64,000 nt of DNA from Stappia stellulata (GTDB taxonomy: Bacteria > Pseudomonadota > Alphaproteobacteria > Rhizobiales > Stappiaceae). Below are positions 33,786-43,054 of the stretch, piece after piece; the first letter of the stretch is position 1, and every line of letters starts with the position of its first letter. The notes under the pieces were generated by a model that saw only the letters and a program-made list of their open reading frames with translations, searched no databases and was not told the origin of the DNA. A program made the position numbers and the translations under genes. The stretch lies in the NCBI RefSeq assembly GCF_020176715.1, contig NZ_JAIVMF010000001.1:186001-250000 (forward strand), written 5' to 3'.

Positions 33786-34313
33786 TCACGCCTCGCGGTC
33801 GGCGCGTGATTTCTCCGTCGGCACATAGGCGAGCGGCAATTCGCTGGTGCTCTTGATCTGCTCCATCGCGAAGGACGTCGAGACATCGGAGATCTCGATG
33901 CGCGCGATCAGCCGTTTGTAAAAGGCGTCATAGGCCTCGATATCCGGCACGGCCACCCGCAGCAGATAGTCGACCTGTCCGGCCATGCGGTAAAATTCGA
34001 CGACCTCGGGAAACTCGGAAATCACATCCGCGAACTTGCGCAACCAGTCGTCATTGTGCTGCGAGGTCGTGATCGACACGAAGGCCGTCACCTTCACGTT
34101 GACCTTCCGGGGGTCGAGAATGGCGACGCGCCGTTTGATCACGCCGTCTTCCTCAAGTTTCTGGATGCGGCGCCAGCACGGGGTGGTGGACAACCCCACC
34201 CGCCGGCCGATCTCGGCAACGGGAATGGTGCAATCCTCCTGGAGGATGGAGAGAATTCGTCTGTCAATGCGATCGATCATGGTTTCACGGCTCGGTTGGA
34301 CCGCGCTCGCCAT
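33786..34313 (-). CDS. Lrp/AsnC family transcriptional regulator
   Basis: About 175 residues. An N-terminal helix-turn-helix (DRRILSILQEDCTIPVAEIG, GLSTTPCWRRIQKLEEDGVI) is followed by the RAM effector domain (VTAFVSITTS, VVEFYRMAGQVDYLLRVAV). The start is uncertain: ATGs at 34346, 34313 and 34280 are in frame, none with a strong ribosome site; the middle one is given. It is divergent from the secreted rhodanese gene at 34511 and may control it, but this is inference. Confidence 0.9.
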   Translation of the reverse strand: MASAVQPSRETMIDRIDRRILSILQEDCTIPVAEIGRRVGLSTTPCWRRIQKLEEDGVIKRRVAILDPRKVNVKVTAFVSITTSQHNDDWLRKFADVISEFPEVVEFYRMAGQVDYLLRVAVPDIEAYDAFYKRLIARIEISDVSTSFAMEQIKSTSELPLAYVPTEKSRADREA

Positions 34314-34510
34314 GGATTCATTTTCCAAAAAATGACCAGAGCGCAATGCGGATTTTCTTCAGGGACCCGCATGATGGAGAAAGTTAGATTTTTCTTCCAA
34401 ATTCATGCCTGTTTCCGCTTGCCGCGTTTTGTTTCCGATGTCAACTCACTCTCTCAGGAAACGAATTTTCGGGCGGGTTTTCATCCCGCCAAGCAAAGGG
34501 AGCAGACATC

Positions 34511-35485
34511 ATGCTTCGTCTTAACCGGATCGCTGCCCTGATCGGGCTTACCGTCTCACTCGGGTTTGCGCCCGCCGCCGTCGCCGCTCCGGAGGTCACG
34601 CCTCTGGTCTCCACGCAGTGGCTTGCGGACAATCTGGATCGCGACGACGTCCTCGTGGTCGACATCCGCTCGCCCTTCGCCAACTCCGGCCGCGAGGACT
34701 ACCTCAAGGCCCACATCCCCGGCGCGGTGTGGAGCGAGTATCCGGGCTACTGGCGCACCGACCGCGACAGCATCGTCGGCGTGCTGCCGTCGGTGGAAAA
34801 GCTCGAGGCCGCGCTTTCGGAACTCGGCGTGTCCGATACCAAGGCCGTCGTGATCGTGCCGGCCGGCACGACCAGTTCGGAATTCGGTGCGGCCGCGCGC
34901 ATCTATTGGACCCTGAAGTATCTCGGCCACGACGCGGTCGCGATCCTCGATGGTGGCCACGCGGCCTGGGTTGCGGAGAACCGCCCGGTGGAAAGCGGCA
35001 ATGTGGTGCCGACGGGCGATATGTTCATCGCCGAACCGCGCGATGCCTATCTGGTGCAGACCTCGGACGTTGCGTCCAAGCTCAACAGCTCCGCGGTTCT
35101 CGTCGACGGACGTCCGGCCGCGCAGTTCAGCGGCAAGGAAAAGCACTCCAAGGCGACCCGCTTCGGGCGCATTCCGGATGCGGTCGGTCTCGACCAGGCC
35201 GTCTTCTATGACGAGGAGAAGGGCCGGCTCAAGGATCGCAGCGAAATTGCGTCGCTGGTCTCGCCGGAACTCGCCGACAAGAGCGTCGAGGTCGTCTCCT
35301 ACTGCAACACCGGTCACTGGGCCGCGACCAACTGGTTCGTGCTGCACGAGGTGCTCGGCTACGAGAACGTCTCGCTCTACGACGAGAGCATGGTCGGCTG
35401 GTCGCAGAACGAGAGCCTGCCGATGGCCTCCGAACGCACCACCTTCGACGATATCAAGGCGTTCTTCTCCGGCCTGCTTGGCTGA
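34511..35485 (+). CDS. Periplasmic tandem-rhodanese sulfurtransferase
   Basis: A 324-residue protein with a Sec signal (ALIGLTVSLGFAPAAVAA). Two rhodanese domains follow: residues about 30-155 (VLVVDIRSPFANSGREDY, AILDGGHAAW) and about 165-315 (VLVDGRPAAQF). The active-site Cys is in the second domain, C265, in YCNTGHWA. This is the layout of thiosulfate or 3-mercaptopyruvate sulfurtransferases. The loop lacks the basic residues of cytosolic thiosulfate enzymes, so the donor is unclear. AAGGGAG precedes the ATG. Confidence 0.9.
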   Translation: MLRLNRIAALIGLTVSLGFAPAAVAAPEVTPLVSTQWLADNLDRDDVLVVDIRSPFANSGREDYLKAHIPGAVWSEYPGYWRTDRDSIVGVLPSVEKLEAALSELGVSDTKAVVIVPAGTTSSEFGAAARIYWTLKYLGHDAVAILDGGHAAWVAENRPVESGNVVPTGDMFIAEPRDAYLVQTSDVASKLNSSAVLVDGRPAAQFSGKEKHSKATRFGRIPDAVGLDQAVFYDEEKGRLKDRSEIASLVSPELADKSVEVVSYCNTGHWAATNWFVLHEVLGYENVSLYDESMVGWSQNESLPMASERTTFDDIKAFFSGLLG

Positions 35486-35513
35486 GCACGATCGCTACCT
35501 CGATGACAGGATG

Positions 35514-35539
35514 ACGCCGGCGGCCGCAACCGCCGGCGT
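35514..35539. terminator. Bidirectional terminator hairpin
   Basis: Arms ACGCCGGCGG and CCGCCGGCGT (10 bp, perfect) with a 6-base loop, extended by partial pairing of GATG/TCAT on the flanks. It lies between the convergent rhodanese and uracil-DNA glycosylase-like genes. Confidence 0.75.
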
Positions 35540-35541
35540 TG

Positions 35542-36207
35542 TCATGTGAGCAGAGCGGCGATCTCGCGCTTGAGAACCGGCAGGCAGTCGCGTTCGAACC
35601 ACGGATTGGTCCGAAGCCAGGCGTTGTTGCGCCAGGAGGGATGCGGCAGGCAGATCGCCGCAACACCCTCGGCGCTCGTCGCGTCGAGGATCTCGCGCCA
35701 CGCGGCAACCGTCTCGCGAACGGACCCTCGGCGATGCCGTCCGAGATGATAGGCCTGCGCATAGGCGCCGATCACGATCTTGAGACGAAGCTGCGGCATC
35801 GCCTTAAAGACCCGGTCGTGCCACTGCCCCCCGCATTCCACGCGCGGCGGCAGATCGCCGCCCTTTGCATCGAGGCCTGGAAAGCAGAAGCCCATCGGCA
35901 CGATCGCGATCCTGGAGGCGTCGTAGAATTCATCTTCGCCGACCCCCATCCAGTCGCGCAGGCGGTCGCCGCTCGGATCGGTGAAGGGTCGTCCGCTCGC
36001 ATGCACCCGGGTCCCCGGCGCCTGGCCGCAAATTGCAATCCGGGCGGTGGACGACAACACGCACACCGGCCGCGGTTCATGCGGCAACGGCACACGGCGG
36101 GGCGCGTCGCGACAGACCCGGCAGTTTGCGATCTCGCGTGCCAGCGCCTCGGTTCGCTTGCGTTTCGGTTCCTCGGGTGTCGCGCCCAAAGCTGACGTCT
36201 CCTGCAC
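35542..36207 (-). CDS. Uracil-DNA glycosylase family protein
   Basis: About 221 residues from a GTG at 36207, preceded by AGGGA. Longer in-frame forms to 36381 exist but their N-termini do not look like protein. The glycosylase motif 1 is ICGQAPGTRVHASGRPFTD and motif 3 is CLPHPSWRNN. Two N-terminal Cys (CRVCRDAP) and further Cys could hold an iron-sulfur cluster as in family 4/5 enzymes. It probably removes uracil or another damaged base, though specificity is unproven. It is divergent from the histidine kinase gene. Confidence 0.82.
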   Translation of the reverse strand: MQETSALGATPEEPKRKRTEALAREIANCRVCRDAPRRVPLPHEPRPVCVLSSTARIAICGQAPGTRVHASGRPFTDPSGDRLRDWMGVGEDEFYDASRIAIVPMGFCFPGLDAKGGDLPPRVECGGQWHDRVFKAMPQLRLKIVIGAYAQAYHLGRHRRGSVRETVAAWREILDATSAEGVAAICLPHPSWRNNAWLRTNPWFERDCLPVLKREIAALLT

Positions 36208-36356
36208 GTGTTGTCTTCCCTGCGGCCCCGGCCGCCCGTTCGGCGGGACACGATCTATTAACCACGTCCCTGAGGTCTCTATTAAGGGTTCATGACCATG
36301 ATGAGGAGACTTCCAATCGATCGGGCAAATCCCCGATAACCCTTGTCCAGGCACGT

Positions 36357-37922
36357 ATGGCGGCGCAAGACAGCATCTCAAGCGAGGCCAAGACCGCGCG
36401 AAACAGCGAGCGGGCCCAACGTCGGCGCGATGTCGCGCGCACGGTGCGCAGCGTGCGCGAACGCCTGTCGTCTGCCGACGGCACGCCGCCGAATTTCGAC
36501 TACGAGCTGCTTCTCACCTACGCCAAGAACCGCTTGAGCGCGGCTCTGGCGTTGCCGCTGTTCGCCCTGATCGTCGGCGCGATTTCGCTGCTGTGGATGG
36601 AACCCGGCATTATCGGCGGCTGGCTCGCCTTCACCCTGTTTGCGCATATCCTGTTGCTGATGGCGTGTCGCCGGTTCGAGCGCGAGGCAACACCGGATGG
36701 CAGTCTTGGCGCCTGGCGCCGCCAGATGATCCTGGGCGACCTGCTCTACGGCCTGTGCTGGGCCGGGTTCTTTCTGCTGCAGTCGACCGCGCCCGGTCAT
36801 GACGGATCGGAAATCTTCCAGTTCGCCACCATGCTGATCGTGATCGCGATGCTGACGATGCTCTCGGCGAGCATCCCCCGGGCGCTGCTTGCCGGCACGC
36901 TGCCGATCACGATTGCCATCGTGGTGTCGTTCCTCAGCGAGCAGAGCGCGATCCACTACGCGATGATGGCCATGGCCGTCGGCGCGCAATGCTTCTTCGT
37001 CATGCTCGGCAACCAGCTTCACGTTTCCACGGTGACGATGCTCGCCTTCCGCGCCGAGAAGGACCACCTGATCTCCGAGCTCGAGCAGGCCAAGGCGATT
37101 TCCGACGAGGCCCGGCGCCGGGCAGAGGAAGCCAACCTCGCCAAGTCGCGCTTCCTCGCGACGATGAGCCATGAGCTGCGCACGCCGCTCAACGCCATTC
37201 TCGGGTTCTCCGAGGTGATGAAAAGCCAGTTGCTCGGCCCGATCGAGAACCAGACCTATTGCGAGTATGCCGGCGACATTCACAGCTCCGGACAGCATCT
37301 GCTCAACCTGATCAACGAGATCCTCGACCTGTCGCGCATCGAGGCCGGCCGCTACGAACTCACCGAGGAGGCGGTGCCGCTTGCAACGCTGATCGACGAA
37401 TGCAAGCACATGATGGCGATCCGCGCGCGCAAGAAGAACATCACCATCACCGAGGTGCTGGAGGCAAACCTGCCGAAGCTGTGGGTCGACGAACGCGCCG
37501 TGCGGCAGGTCGTGCTCAACCTGGTCTCGAACGCGGTCAAATTCACCCCCGCCGGCGGCGAAGTCACCATCAAGGCCGGCTGGACCGCCGGCGGCGGTCA
37601 GTACATCTCGATCCGCGACAACGGCCCCGGCATTCCGGAGGACGAGATCCCGCTGGTGATGCAGGCCTTCGGTCAGGGCGCGATCGCCATCAAGAGCGCT
37701 GAGGACGGCACCGGTCTCGGCCTGCCGATCGTCCAGGCGCTGGTGCAGATGCACGGCGGCAAATTCGAACTCAAGTCCAAGTTGCGCGAAGGCACCGAGG
37801 CACTGGTCACCTTCCCCTCCAGCCGGGTGCTGGAAGCGATGCCTGCGCTCGAGGAAACAGGCCTTGCGGTCCCCGCATCGCGCCGCGCCTCCAGCCGGAA
37901 GATCGTGCGCAAGGCCTCCTGA
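36357..37922 (+). CDS. Membrane sensor histidine kinase, DivJ/PleC-like HisKA
   Basis: A 521-residue kinase. Residues about 60-225 hold five or six transmembrane helices (LSAALALPLFALIVGAI, GGWLAFTLFAHILLLMA, FATMLIVIAMLTMLSASI) with no sizeable periplasmic loop. A coiled linker (ELEQAKAISDEARRRAEEA) leads to the HisKA domain with phospho-His H272 in ATMSHELRTPLNAILGFSE. The ATPase domain has LVSNAVKFTPAGG (N box), RDNGPGIPEDEI (G1) and GTGLGLPIV (G2). The H-box resembles the DivJ/PleC/PdhS group that signals to DivK in alphaproteobacteria. The partner regulator is not encoded nearby. Confidence 0.9.
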   Translation: MAAQDSISSEAKTARNSERAQRRRDVARTVRSVRERLSSADGTPPNFDYELLLTYAKNRLSAALALPLFALIVGAISLLWMEPGIIGGWLAFTLFAHILLLMACRRFEREATPDGSLGAWRRQMILGDLLYGLCWAGFFLLQSTAPGHDGSEIFQFATMLIVIAMLTMLSASIPRALLAGTLPITIAIVVSFLSEQSAIHYAMMAMAVGAQCFFVMLGNQLHVSTVTMLAFRAEKDHLISELEQAKAISDEARRRAEEANLAKSRFLATMSHELRTPLNAILGFSEVMKSQLLGPIENQTYCEYAGDIHSSGQHLLNLINEILDLSRIEAGRYELTEEAVPLATLIDECKHMMAIRARKKNITITEVLEANLPKLWVDERAVRQVVLNLVSNAVKFTPAGGEVTIKAGWTAGGGQYISIRDNGPGIPEDEIPLVMQAFGQGAIAIKSAEDGTGLGLPIVQALVQMHGGKFELKSKLREGTEALVTFPSSRVLEAMPALEETGLAVPASRRASSRKIVRKAS

Positions 37923-37947
37923 CCTCCCAGAAAGCCCGCGCTGCGCC

Positions 37948-38976
37948 TTATTCCACGCCCTTGCCCGACACGCCCGCGTCCGCGAAGGTCGCCATGCCGT
38001 CGTGCACCTGCGCGGCAGCCTTGACGATCCCCGCCGCAAGCGCGGCACCTGTCCCCTCGCCCAACCGCATTCCCATGTCGAGCAGCGGCGTCTTGTCCAT
38101 TTCCGCCAGCGCGCGCGGGTGCGCCGGCTCCGCCGACACATGGCCGAACAGGCAATGGTCGAGCGCATCGGGGCGCATCTTGTAGAGCACAGCGACAGCG
38201 GCGGTGGCGACAAAGCCGTCGACGATCACGGGAATGCGCTGCAGGCGCGCCGCGATCACCGCACCGGCCATCGCAGCGATCTCCCGACCACCGACACGGC
38301 GCAGCACTTCCAGCGGATCCTTGACGTCGCCGATCCGCGCGACCGCGGCCGCAACTGCAGCGCGCTTGCGCTCCATGCCATCGCTGTCGACACCCGTGCC
38401 CGGTCCGACCCACTCCTTCGGATCGCCGCCGAACAAGGCGGCAAGAACGGCAGCGGCGACCGTGGTGTTGGCGATGCCCATTTCGCCCAGGCACAGCAGG
38501 TCCGCGCCCCCGGCAACAGCCTCCATGCCGAACGCCATCGTCGCCGCGCAATTCGCCTCGTCGAAGGCGTCTTCCTCGGTAATGTCCGGGGTGGGCATGT
38601 CGAGTGCGAGATCGAACACCTTCAGCCCCAGGTCATGGGCGATGCAGATCTGGTTGATCGCCGCGCCGCCGGCGGCGAAATTCTCCACCATCTGGCGCGT
38701 CACGGCCGGCGGATAGGCCGAAACGCCCTTTGCCGCGACGCCATGATTGGCCGCGAAGATCGCCACCATCGGCCGGGTGATCTTCGGCCGGCTCTTGCCG
38801 CTCCAGCCCGCGAGCCACTCGACGATCTCTTCCATACGGCCGAGAGACCCGGCCGGCTTGGTCAGATTGCCCTCGCGCGCCCGAACGTCCGCGACCGCCT
38901 CGGCGTCGGGACCGGGCATCTGGGCGACCAGATTTCGAATGTCGTCAAAGGGCAATGCGGATGCGGAAGAGGTCAT
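37948..38976 (-). CDS. cobT: Nicotinate-nucleotide:dimethylbenzimidazole phosphoribosyltransferase CobT
   Basis: A 342-residue enzyme that makes alpha-ribazole phosphate for the lower ligand of cobalamin. Conserved blocks are NLTKPAGSLGRMEEIVEWLA, FAANHGVAAKGVSAYP, LCLGEMGIANTTVAAA, VGPGTGVDSDGM and MRLGEGTGAALA, where the Glu is the catalytic base. It is divergent from cobS at 39080 with 103 bases between. I saw no cobalamin riboswitch in that short gap, though this was not folded. Confidence 0.95.
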   Translation of the reverse strand: MTSSASALPFDDIRNLVAQMPGPDAEAVADVRAREGNLTKPAGSLGRMEEIVEWLAGWSGKSRPKITRPMVAIFAANHGVAAKGVSAYPPAVTRQMVENFAAGGAAINQICIAHDLGLKVFDLALDMPTPDITEEDAFDEANCAATMAFGMEAVAGGADLLCLGEMGIANTTVAAAVLAALFGGDPKEWVGPGTGVDSDGMERKRAAVAAAVARIGDVKDPLEVLRRVGGREIAAMAGAVIAARLQRIPVIVDGFVATAAVAVLYKMRPDALDHCLFGHVSAEPAHPRALAEMDKTPLLDMGMRLGEGTGAALAAGIVKAAAQVHDGMATFADAGVSGKGVE

Positions 38977-39079
38977 GCAGGAGACTCCGGATGGGATAGA
39001 CGAACCCGCCTTGGCGCCGGGCGGGCGCCGATCTATAAACCGTCAAGCGACGTGCCGCAAAGCCGGATCGAAGGACCCC

Positions 39080-39907
39080 ATGCCAAGCCCAAACGACCGA
39101 CTTGCAACCGCCGCGATCTGGACGCCGGGCCGGCTTGTCGCGGATATCGCCGCGACGCTTCGGTTTTTCTCGCGCCTGCCCGTTCCGCGGATCAATTCCC
39201 ATGACGATCCGGCCGCGCTTCCGGACTTTCGCCGCGCCGCCGCCGTCACGCCGCTGAGCGGCCTCGCCATAGCGCTTCCCGGTGTTGCCGTCTTCCTGCT
39301 GGCGTCACTGACGGCCCTGCCGGCAACCGTCGCGGTCCTTATCGGCCTGTCGGTGAACATTGCCCTTACGGGTGCGCTGCATGAAGACGGGCTTGCCGAT
39401 GTCGCCGACGGGTTCTTTGGCGCGGGCGCGCCGGAACGGCGGCTGGAAATCATGAAGGACAGCCGGATCGGCGCCTTCGGGACGCTCGCGCTGATCCTGA
39501 CCCTTGCCCTGAAGGCCGCGCTCCTGGCAACGCTCGCGGCGCGCTTTGGCGCAGGCGCCGCCGCCCTTGGCTGGCTCGCGGTGGAAAGCGGATCGCGCGT
39601 CGCGCTGGTCGGCGTCTGGCGCGCGCTTCCCGCGGCGCGACCCGGCGGGCTGTCCGCCCTTTGCGGCGCGCCGACACGCCGCGCCTTCGTCTGCGCGCTG
39701 GTGTTCGCCGGTCCGGTCTACGCCGTCTGCATCGTGGCCTATTCTCCCGCAGCACTCCTGCTCGCGGCACTGGGCCAGGGGCTGGCCGGATATGGCGTGG
39801 CGCGGATCGCCATGGCAAAGATCGCCGGGCAGACCGGGGACGTGCTCGGCGCGACACAGCAGCTCGCCTGTATTGCCGGATTGACGGGCTTGTGCATCGT
39901 CGTTTGA
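39080..39907 (+). CDS. cobS: Adenosylcobinamide-GDP ribazoletransferase CobS
   Basis: A 275-residue inner-membrane enzyme (CobS, also called CobV) that joins alpha-ribazole to adenosylcobinamide-GDP, the last step of the nucleotide loop. The signature is LTGALHEDGLADVADGFFG, and RRLEIMKDSRIGAFGTLAL follows. Six or so hydrophobic helices are present. AAGGA lies before the ATG at 39080. It pairs with cobT, transcribed the other way. Confidence 0.95.
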   Translation: MPSPNDRLATAAIWTPGRLVADIAATLRFFSRLPVPRINSHDDPAALPDFRRAAAVTPLSGLAIALPGVAVFLLASLTALPATVAVLIGLSVNIALTGALHEDGLADVADGFFGAGAPERRLEIMKDSRIGAFGTLALILTLALKAALLATLAARFGAGAAALGWLAVESGSRVALVGVWRALPAARPGGLSALCGAPTRRAFVCALVFAGPVYAVCIVAYSPAALLLAALGQGLAGYGVARIAMAKIAGQTGDVLGATQQLACIAGLTGLCIVV

Positions 39908-39983
39908 CTGCGATGCGGGAACCTGTCCAACTTGCACCGCCCGGAGACGCCGGGGGTTGTTCCAAACGAAAAGACATGCCGCG

Positions 39984-41168
39984 ATGACCGGATGCCGACT
40001 GACGATCCATGCAAACACGCCGGGCGGCTCTGCGCGCGCGGTGGTGCTGCTGTTGAGCCTCATGGTTCTGCTCGCGGGATGCGGCACAAGGCCGGACGCC
40101 GGCATTCTGGAGGTCTCGCAACAGGTTGCGAGCGATACGACCCCCCATACGATCCTGGTGGCGACAACACGCGAGCCGGACACGCGGCCTGGCACATTGT
40201 TCGGACGCGAGCGGTCGACGGGGCTCAATTTCGCGGAAGCGACCGTGTCCGTCCCCTCGACGCATGAAGCCGGCAAGATCGAGTGGCCATCAACGCCGCC
40301 GGGAAATCCGGAGACGGACTTCACCGTCCGGGCAACGCAACGGCTTGACGACGATACGTTCCGCGCGGCCCTGAATGCCGAACTCGCCAAGCGCCCCAAG
40401 GGCAAGCGCGAGGTCTTCGTCTTCATTCACGGCTACAACACGCGCTTTCCCGAGGCGCTCTACCGGATGGTGCAGCTGAAGCACGATTCCGGCCTGCCGC
40501 ATGTCGCGGTGCTATTTACCTGGGCGTCGGGCGGCAATGTCACCGACTACCTCTACGATTCCAACAGCGCCACCATCGCGCGCGACGGTCTGGAGCGAAC
40601 CCTGCGCATGGTCACCGGATCGAATGCGGAGAAGGTCAATGTGCTTGCCCATTCGATGGGCAACTGGGTTCTGACGGAAACAATCCGACAGATCCGGATC
40701 TCCGGACGCCCGCTTCCCGAACGCAAGGTCGGTGTGGTCGCAATGGCGGCCCCCGACCTCGATATCGACGTGTTCAAGGCGCAGATGCGCCGCGCTGGAA
40801 AACCAACAAAGCCCTACATCATCCTGGTGTCGCGCGACGATCGCGCCCTTCAGGCGTCGAGCCTGATTGCAGGCGGCAAACAGCGCCTCGGCGCCTATGA
40901 AAACGAAGCGGAACTGGCGGAACTCGGCGCCATCGTCATCGACCTGACCGACATCGCCGGGACGGATGCGGCCAACCACGGAAAGTTTGCGGAGATCGCC
41001 CAGGCCGCGCCAGAACTGCGCTCGGCGCTGCAGTCGCTGGAACTCAGGCCGCAGGTGTCGACCACGGAAACCACGGTCGATGCGGTCGGGAATACGGCCA
41101 AGGCCGCCATCACCTTCCCGCTCAAGATCCTGACCGCACCGCTGACGGCCTTGTCCAATCGCCAATAG
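39984..41168 (+). CDS. Lipoprotein alpha/beta hydrolase (DUF900 family)
   Basis: A 394-residue protein with a lipobox (LMVLLAGCG) after a hydrophobic signal helix, so it is lipid-anchored. The alpha/beta hydrolase core has EVFVFIHGYNTRFPEALYR and the nucleophile elbow VLAHSMGN, as in the DUF900 family of esterase-like proteins. The substrate is unknown. I chose the ATG at 39984; a TTG at 39957 would add nine residues. Confidence 0.87.
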   Translation: MTGCRLTIHANTPGGSARAVVLLLSLMVLLAGCGTRPDAGILEVSQQVASDTTPHTILVATTREPDTRPGTLFGRERSTGLNFAEATVSVPSTHEAGKIEWPSTPPGNPETDFTVRATQRLDDDTFRAALNAELAKRPKGKREVFVFIHGYNTRFPEALYRMVQLKHDSGLPHVAVLFTWASGGNVTDYLYDSNSATIARDGLERTLRMVTGSNAEKVNVLAHSMGNWVLTETIRQIRISGRPLPERKVGVVAMAAPDLDIDVFKAQMRRAGKPTKPYIILVSRDDRALQASSLIAGGKQRLGAYENEAELAELGAIVIDLTDIAGTDAANHGKFAEIAQAAPELRSALQSLELRPQVSTTETTVDAVGNTAKAAITFPLKILTAPLTALSNRQ

Positions 41169-41252
41169 TTCCCACATCGAAGGAAAGACGCGCGCGCCGC
41201 GCCGCTTTTCCAGGGGCGACGCCATGCGCCCTCGCCCAGGACCCGATTGCCT

Positions 41253-41438
41253 ATGACCGCTCCGATCGACAGCCCCTGCATCAAGCTCTGCCGCATCGAC
41301 ACGGCCACCCGCCTGTGCGTCGGATGCCTGCGCACGCTTGAGGAGATCGCCGGCTGGGGCCGATTGACGCCAGAGGAACGGCGCCAGGTCATGGCCGCCC
41401 TTCCGGCACGCGGATCTCTCCTGACGGAGGCCGGCTGA
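41253..41438 (+). CDS. DUF1289 family protein
   Basis: A 61-residue protein with the DUF1289 pattern: [20 protein letters not shown], then [20 protein letters not shown]. The four Cys (CxxxC and CxxC) probably bind a metal or an iron-sulfur cluster. The start is the ATG at 41253, or the TTG at 41247, which has better spacing to AGGA. Its stop overlaps the ATG of the aspartic protease gene (TGATG). Confidence 0.85.
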   Translation: MTAPIDSPCIKLCRIDTATRLCVGCLRTLEEIAGWGRLTPEERRQVMAALPARGSLLTEAG

Positions 41439-42151
41439 TGTTTCGCGGCGGCTTTGCCGGAACGCTGGTGCTGGTGGTTCTCGGCATCATCATTTTCGCG
41501 GCCATCCTGGCCTTTCTGACCGGTACGGACATGCCGGGAGACGGCACGATGTTTTCCGACGCCGGCCCCAGGGTCGTCGCGCTGATCGCGCTGCTGCTCG
41601 TGATAGGCGGGCCGATGCTTGCAGCGCCGCGTCAGATCCCGGCCTTGTTGCGCGGGCTCGTGCTGTGGACGCTGTTCGGCCTCGTGCTCGTTGGCGGCTA
41701 CGCCTACCGGGCGGAACTGGAAGACGCCGGACGCCGGATCATGGGGACGCTGTGGCCGGGCACGGCCATCGAGGATCGCGCGGGCACGATCACGGTCGTG
41801 CGCGACCGGAGCCGGCAATATCGCATCAAGGCCCGGGTGAACGACGCGGCAGTCGATTTCGTGTTCGATACGGGCGCGTCGGCCGTCACGCTGACGCAGG
41901 ACGACGCCCGCGCGGCCGGCATCGATCCGTCGACCCTGAGCTACACCGTGCCCGTTTCAACAGCCAACGGGCAGTCGACCTTCGCTTTGACCACGCTGGA
42001 GGAGCTGCGGATCGGCAGTCTGCGCCTTGAGGATGTGCGCGCCTTCGTGGCGCGGCCGGATGTGCTTGAAACCAGCCTGCTCGGCCTCTCGGCCCTCGAC
42101 CGGCTGAAAGGGTGGCGGGTCGAGGGCGACCGGCTCATTCTCGAGCCGTGA
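41438..42151 (+). CDS. TIGR02281-type membrane aspartic protease
   Basis: A 237-residue protein with three N-terminal transmembrane helices (LVLVVLGIIIFAAILAFL, VVALIALLLVIGGPML, GLVLWTLFGLVLVGGYA) and a C-terminal retropepsin-like domain. The catalytic motif is FVFDTGASAVTLT. A single Asp motif means it must act as a dimer. LLGLSALDRLKGWRVEGDRL closes the fold. It is coupled to the DUF1289 gene. Substrates are unknown. Confidence 0.88.
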   Translation: MFRGGFAGTLVLVVLGIIIFAAILAFLTGTDMPGDGTMFSDAGPRVVALIALLLVIGGPMLAAPRQIPALLRGLVLWTLFGLVLVGGYAYRAELEDAGRRIMGTLWPGTAIEDRAGTITVVRDRSRQYRIKARVNDAAVDFVFDTGASAVTLTQDDARAAGIDPSTLSYTVPVSTANGQSTFALTTLEELRIGSLRLEDVRAFVARPDVLETSLLGLSALDRLKGWRVEGDRLILEP

Positions 42152-42172
42152 CGCGTCCGACCCGCCGTCTGA

Positions 42173-43003
42173 TCAGCCCCAGAGGCTCCAGGCGAAGCGG
42201 GCCGCCACCAGCAGCAGGAACAGGCCGAAGAAGACCTCGAGCTGCCGCTTCGGCAGGGCGTGAGCAATCTTGACGCCGAAGGGAGCGGCAAAGGTCGTGA
42301 TCGGAATGATCAGCGCCACGCCCAGCAGGTTGACGTACCCGAGGGAAAACGCCGGCAGGTCAGGATTTCCCCAGCCGGCCCAGATCATCCCGACAACGCC
42401 CGGAATGGAAATCAGCACGCCGGTGCCGGCGGAGGTCGCCACCGCCTGGTGGATCGGACGGCCGTAGAGCGTCATGAAGGTGTTGTTCATCACGCCGCCG
42501 CCGATCCCCATCAAGGTGGAGAAAAAGCCGATCAGCGCGCCGCACACCGCGCGCAGCGGGTTGCCTGGAATATCCGCCCCCAGCCGCCAGCTCTCCCGGT
42601 TGAACAGCATGCGCAGGCCGACGACGACGGCGATGCCGGCGAAGATCGCCTTCAGGCCGTCGCCGGACACATAGGCGGCAACAAGGCTCGCCACGATCAC
42701 GCCGGCGGGCACCGGGATCAGCCAGCTCTTCAGGAGCTCCAGATCGGCGGCGCCACGCTTCTTGTGAGCCGCGAAGGAGCGCAGCGAGGTGGGGACGATA
42801 ATGCCGAGCGACGTCGCGACGGACACATGCATGCGCACGGATTCGTCGACGCCCAGCCAGGTGAGAAACTCAAAAAGGACCGGAACGAGAACCGCCCCGC
42901 CACCGATGCCGAAGACACCGGCAAGAAGTCCGGCCACGGCCCCGGACGCGACCAACGCCACGACGAGCCCGATTATTTCGCCGTTGATCGACGAGAGATC
43001 CAT
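42173..43003 (-). CDS. TauE/SafE family anion transporter
   Basis: A 276-residue inner-membrane protein with about eight helices. The TauE/SafE features are GLLAGVFGIGGGAVLVPVL in the first repeat and GFFSTLMGIGGGVMNNTFM in the second. The family exports sulfite, sulfoacetate or related sulfur anions, though many members are uncharacterised. The start at 43003 has GGGGG six bases upstream; a TTG at 43015 is in frame. It ends 21 bases from the convergent aspartic protease gene. Confidence 0.9.
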   Translation of the reverse strand: MDLSSINGEIIGLVVALVASGAVAGLLAGVFGIGGGAVLVPVLFEFLTWLGVDESVRMHVSVATSLGIIVPTSLRSFAAHKKRGAADLELLKSWLIPVPAGVIVASLVAAYVSGDGLKAIFAGIAVVVGLRMLFNRESWRLGADIPGNPLRAVCGALIGFFSTLMGIGGGVMNNTFMTLYGRPIHQAVATSAGTGVLISIPGVVGMIWAGWGNPDLPAFSLGYVNLLGVALIIPITTFAAPFGVKIAHALPKRQLEVFFGLFLLLVAARFAWSLWG

Positions 43004-43054
43004 GAAAGCCCCCAAGCACTGCGGGAAGAGGAAGCGGGAGGTGGGGCGGTTCGC

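Noticed and set aside
33559-33789. A short minus-strand frame in the gap between the DUF302 and Lrp genes
   Set aside because: It overlies the palindrome cluster, and its product has no coherent pattern or ribosome site.
38977-39079. A cobalamin riboswitch between cobT and cobS
   Set aside because: The gap is only 103 bases and I could not identify the B12-box; too short for a full element plus promoters.
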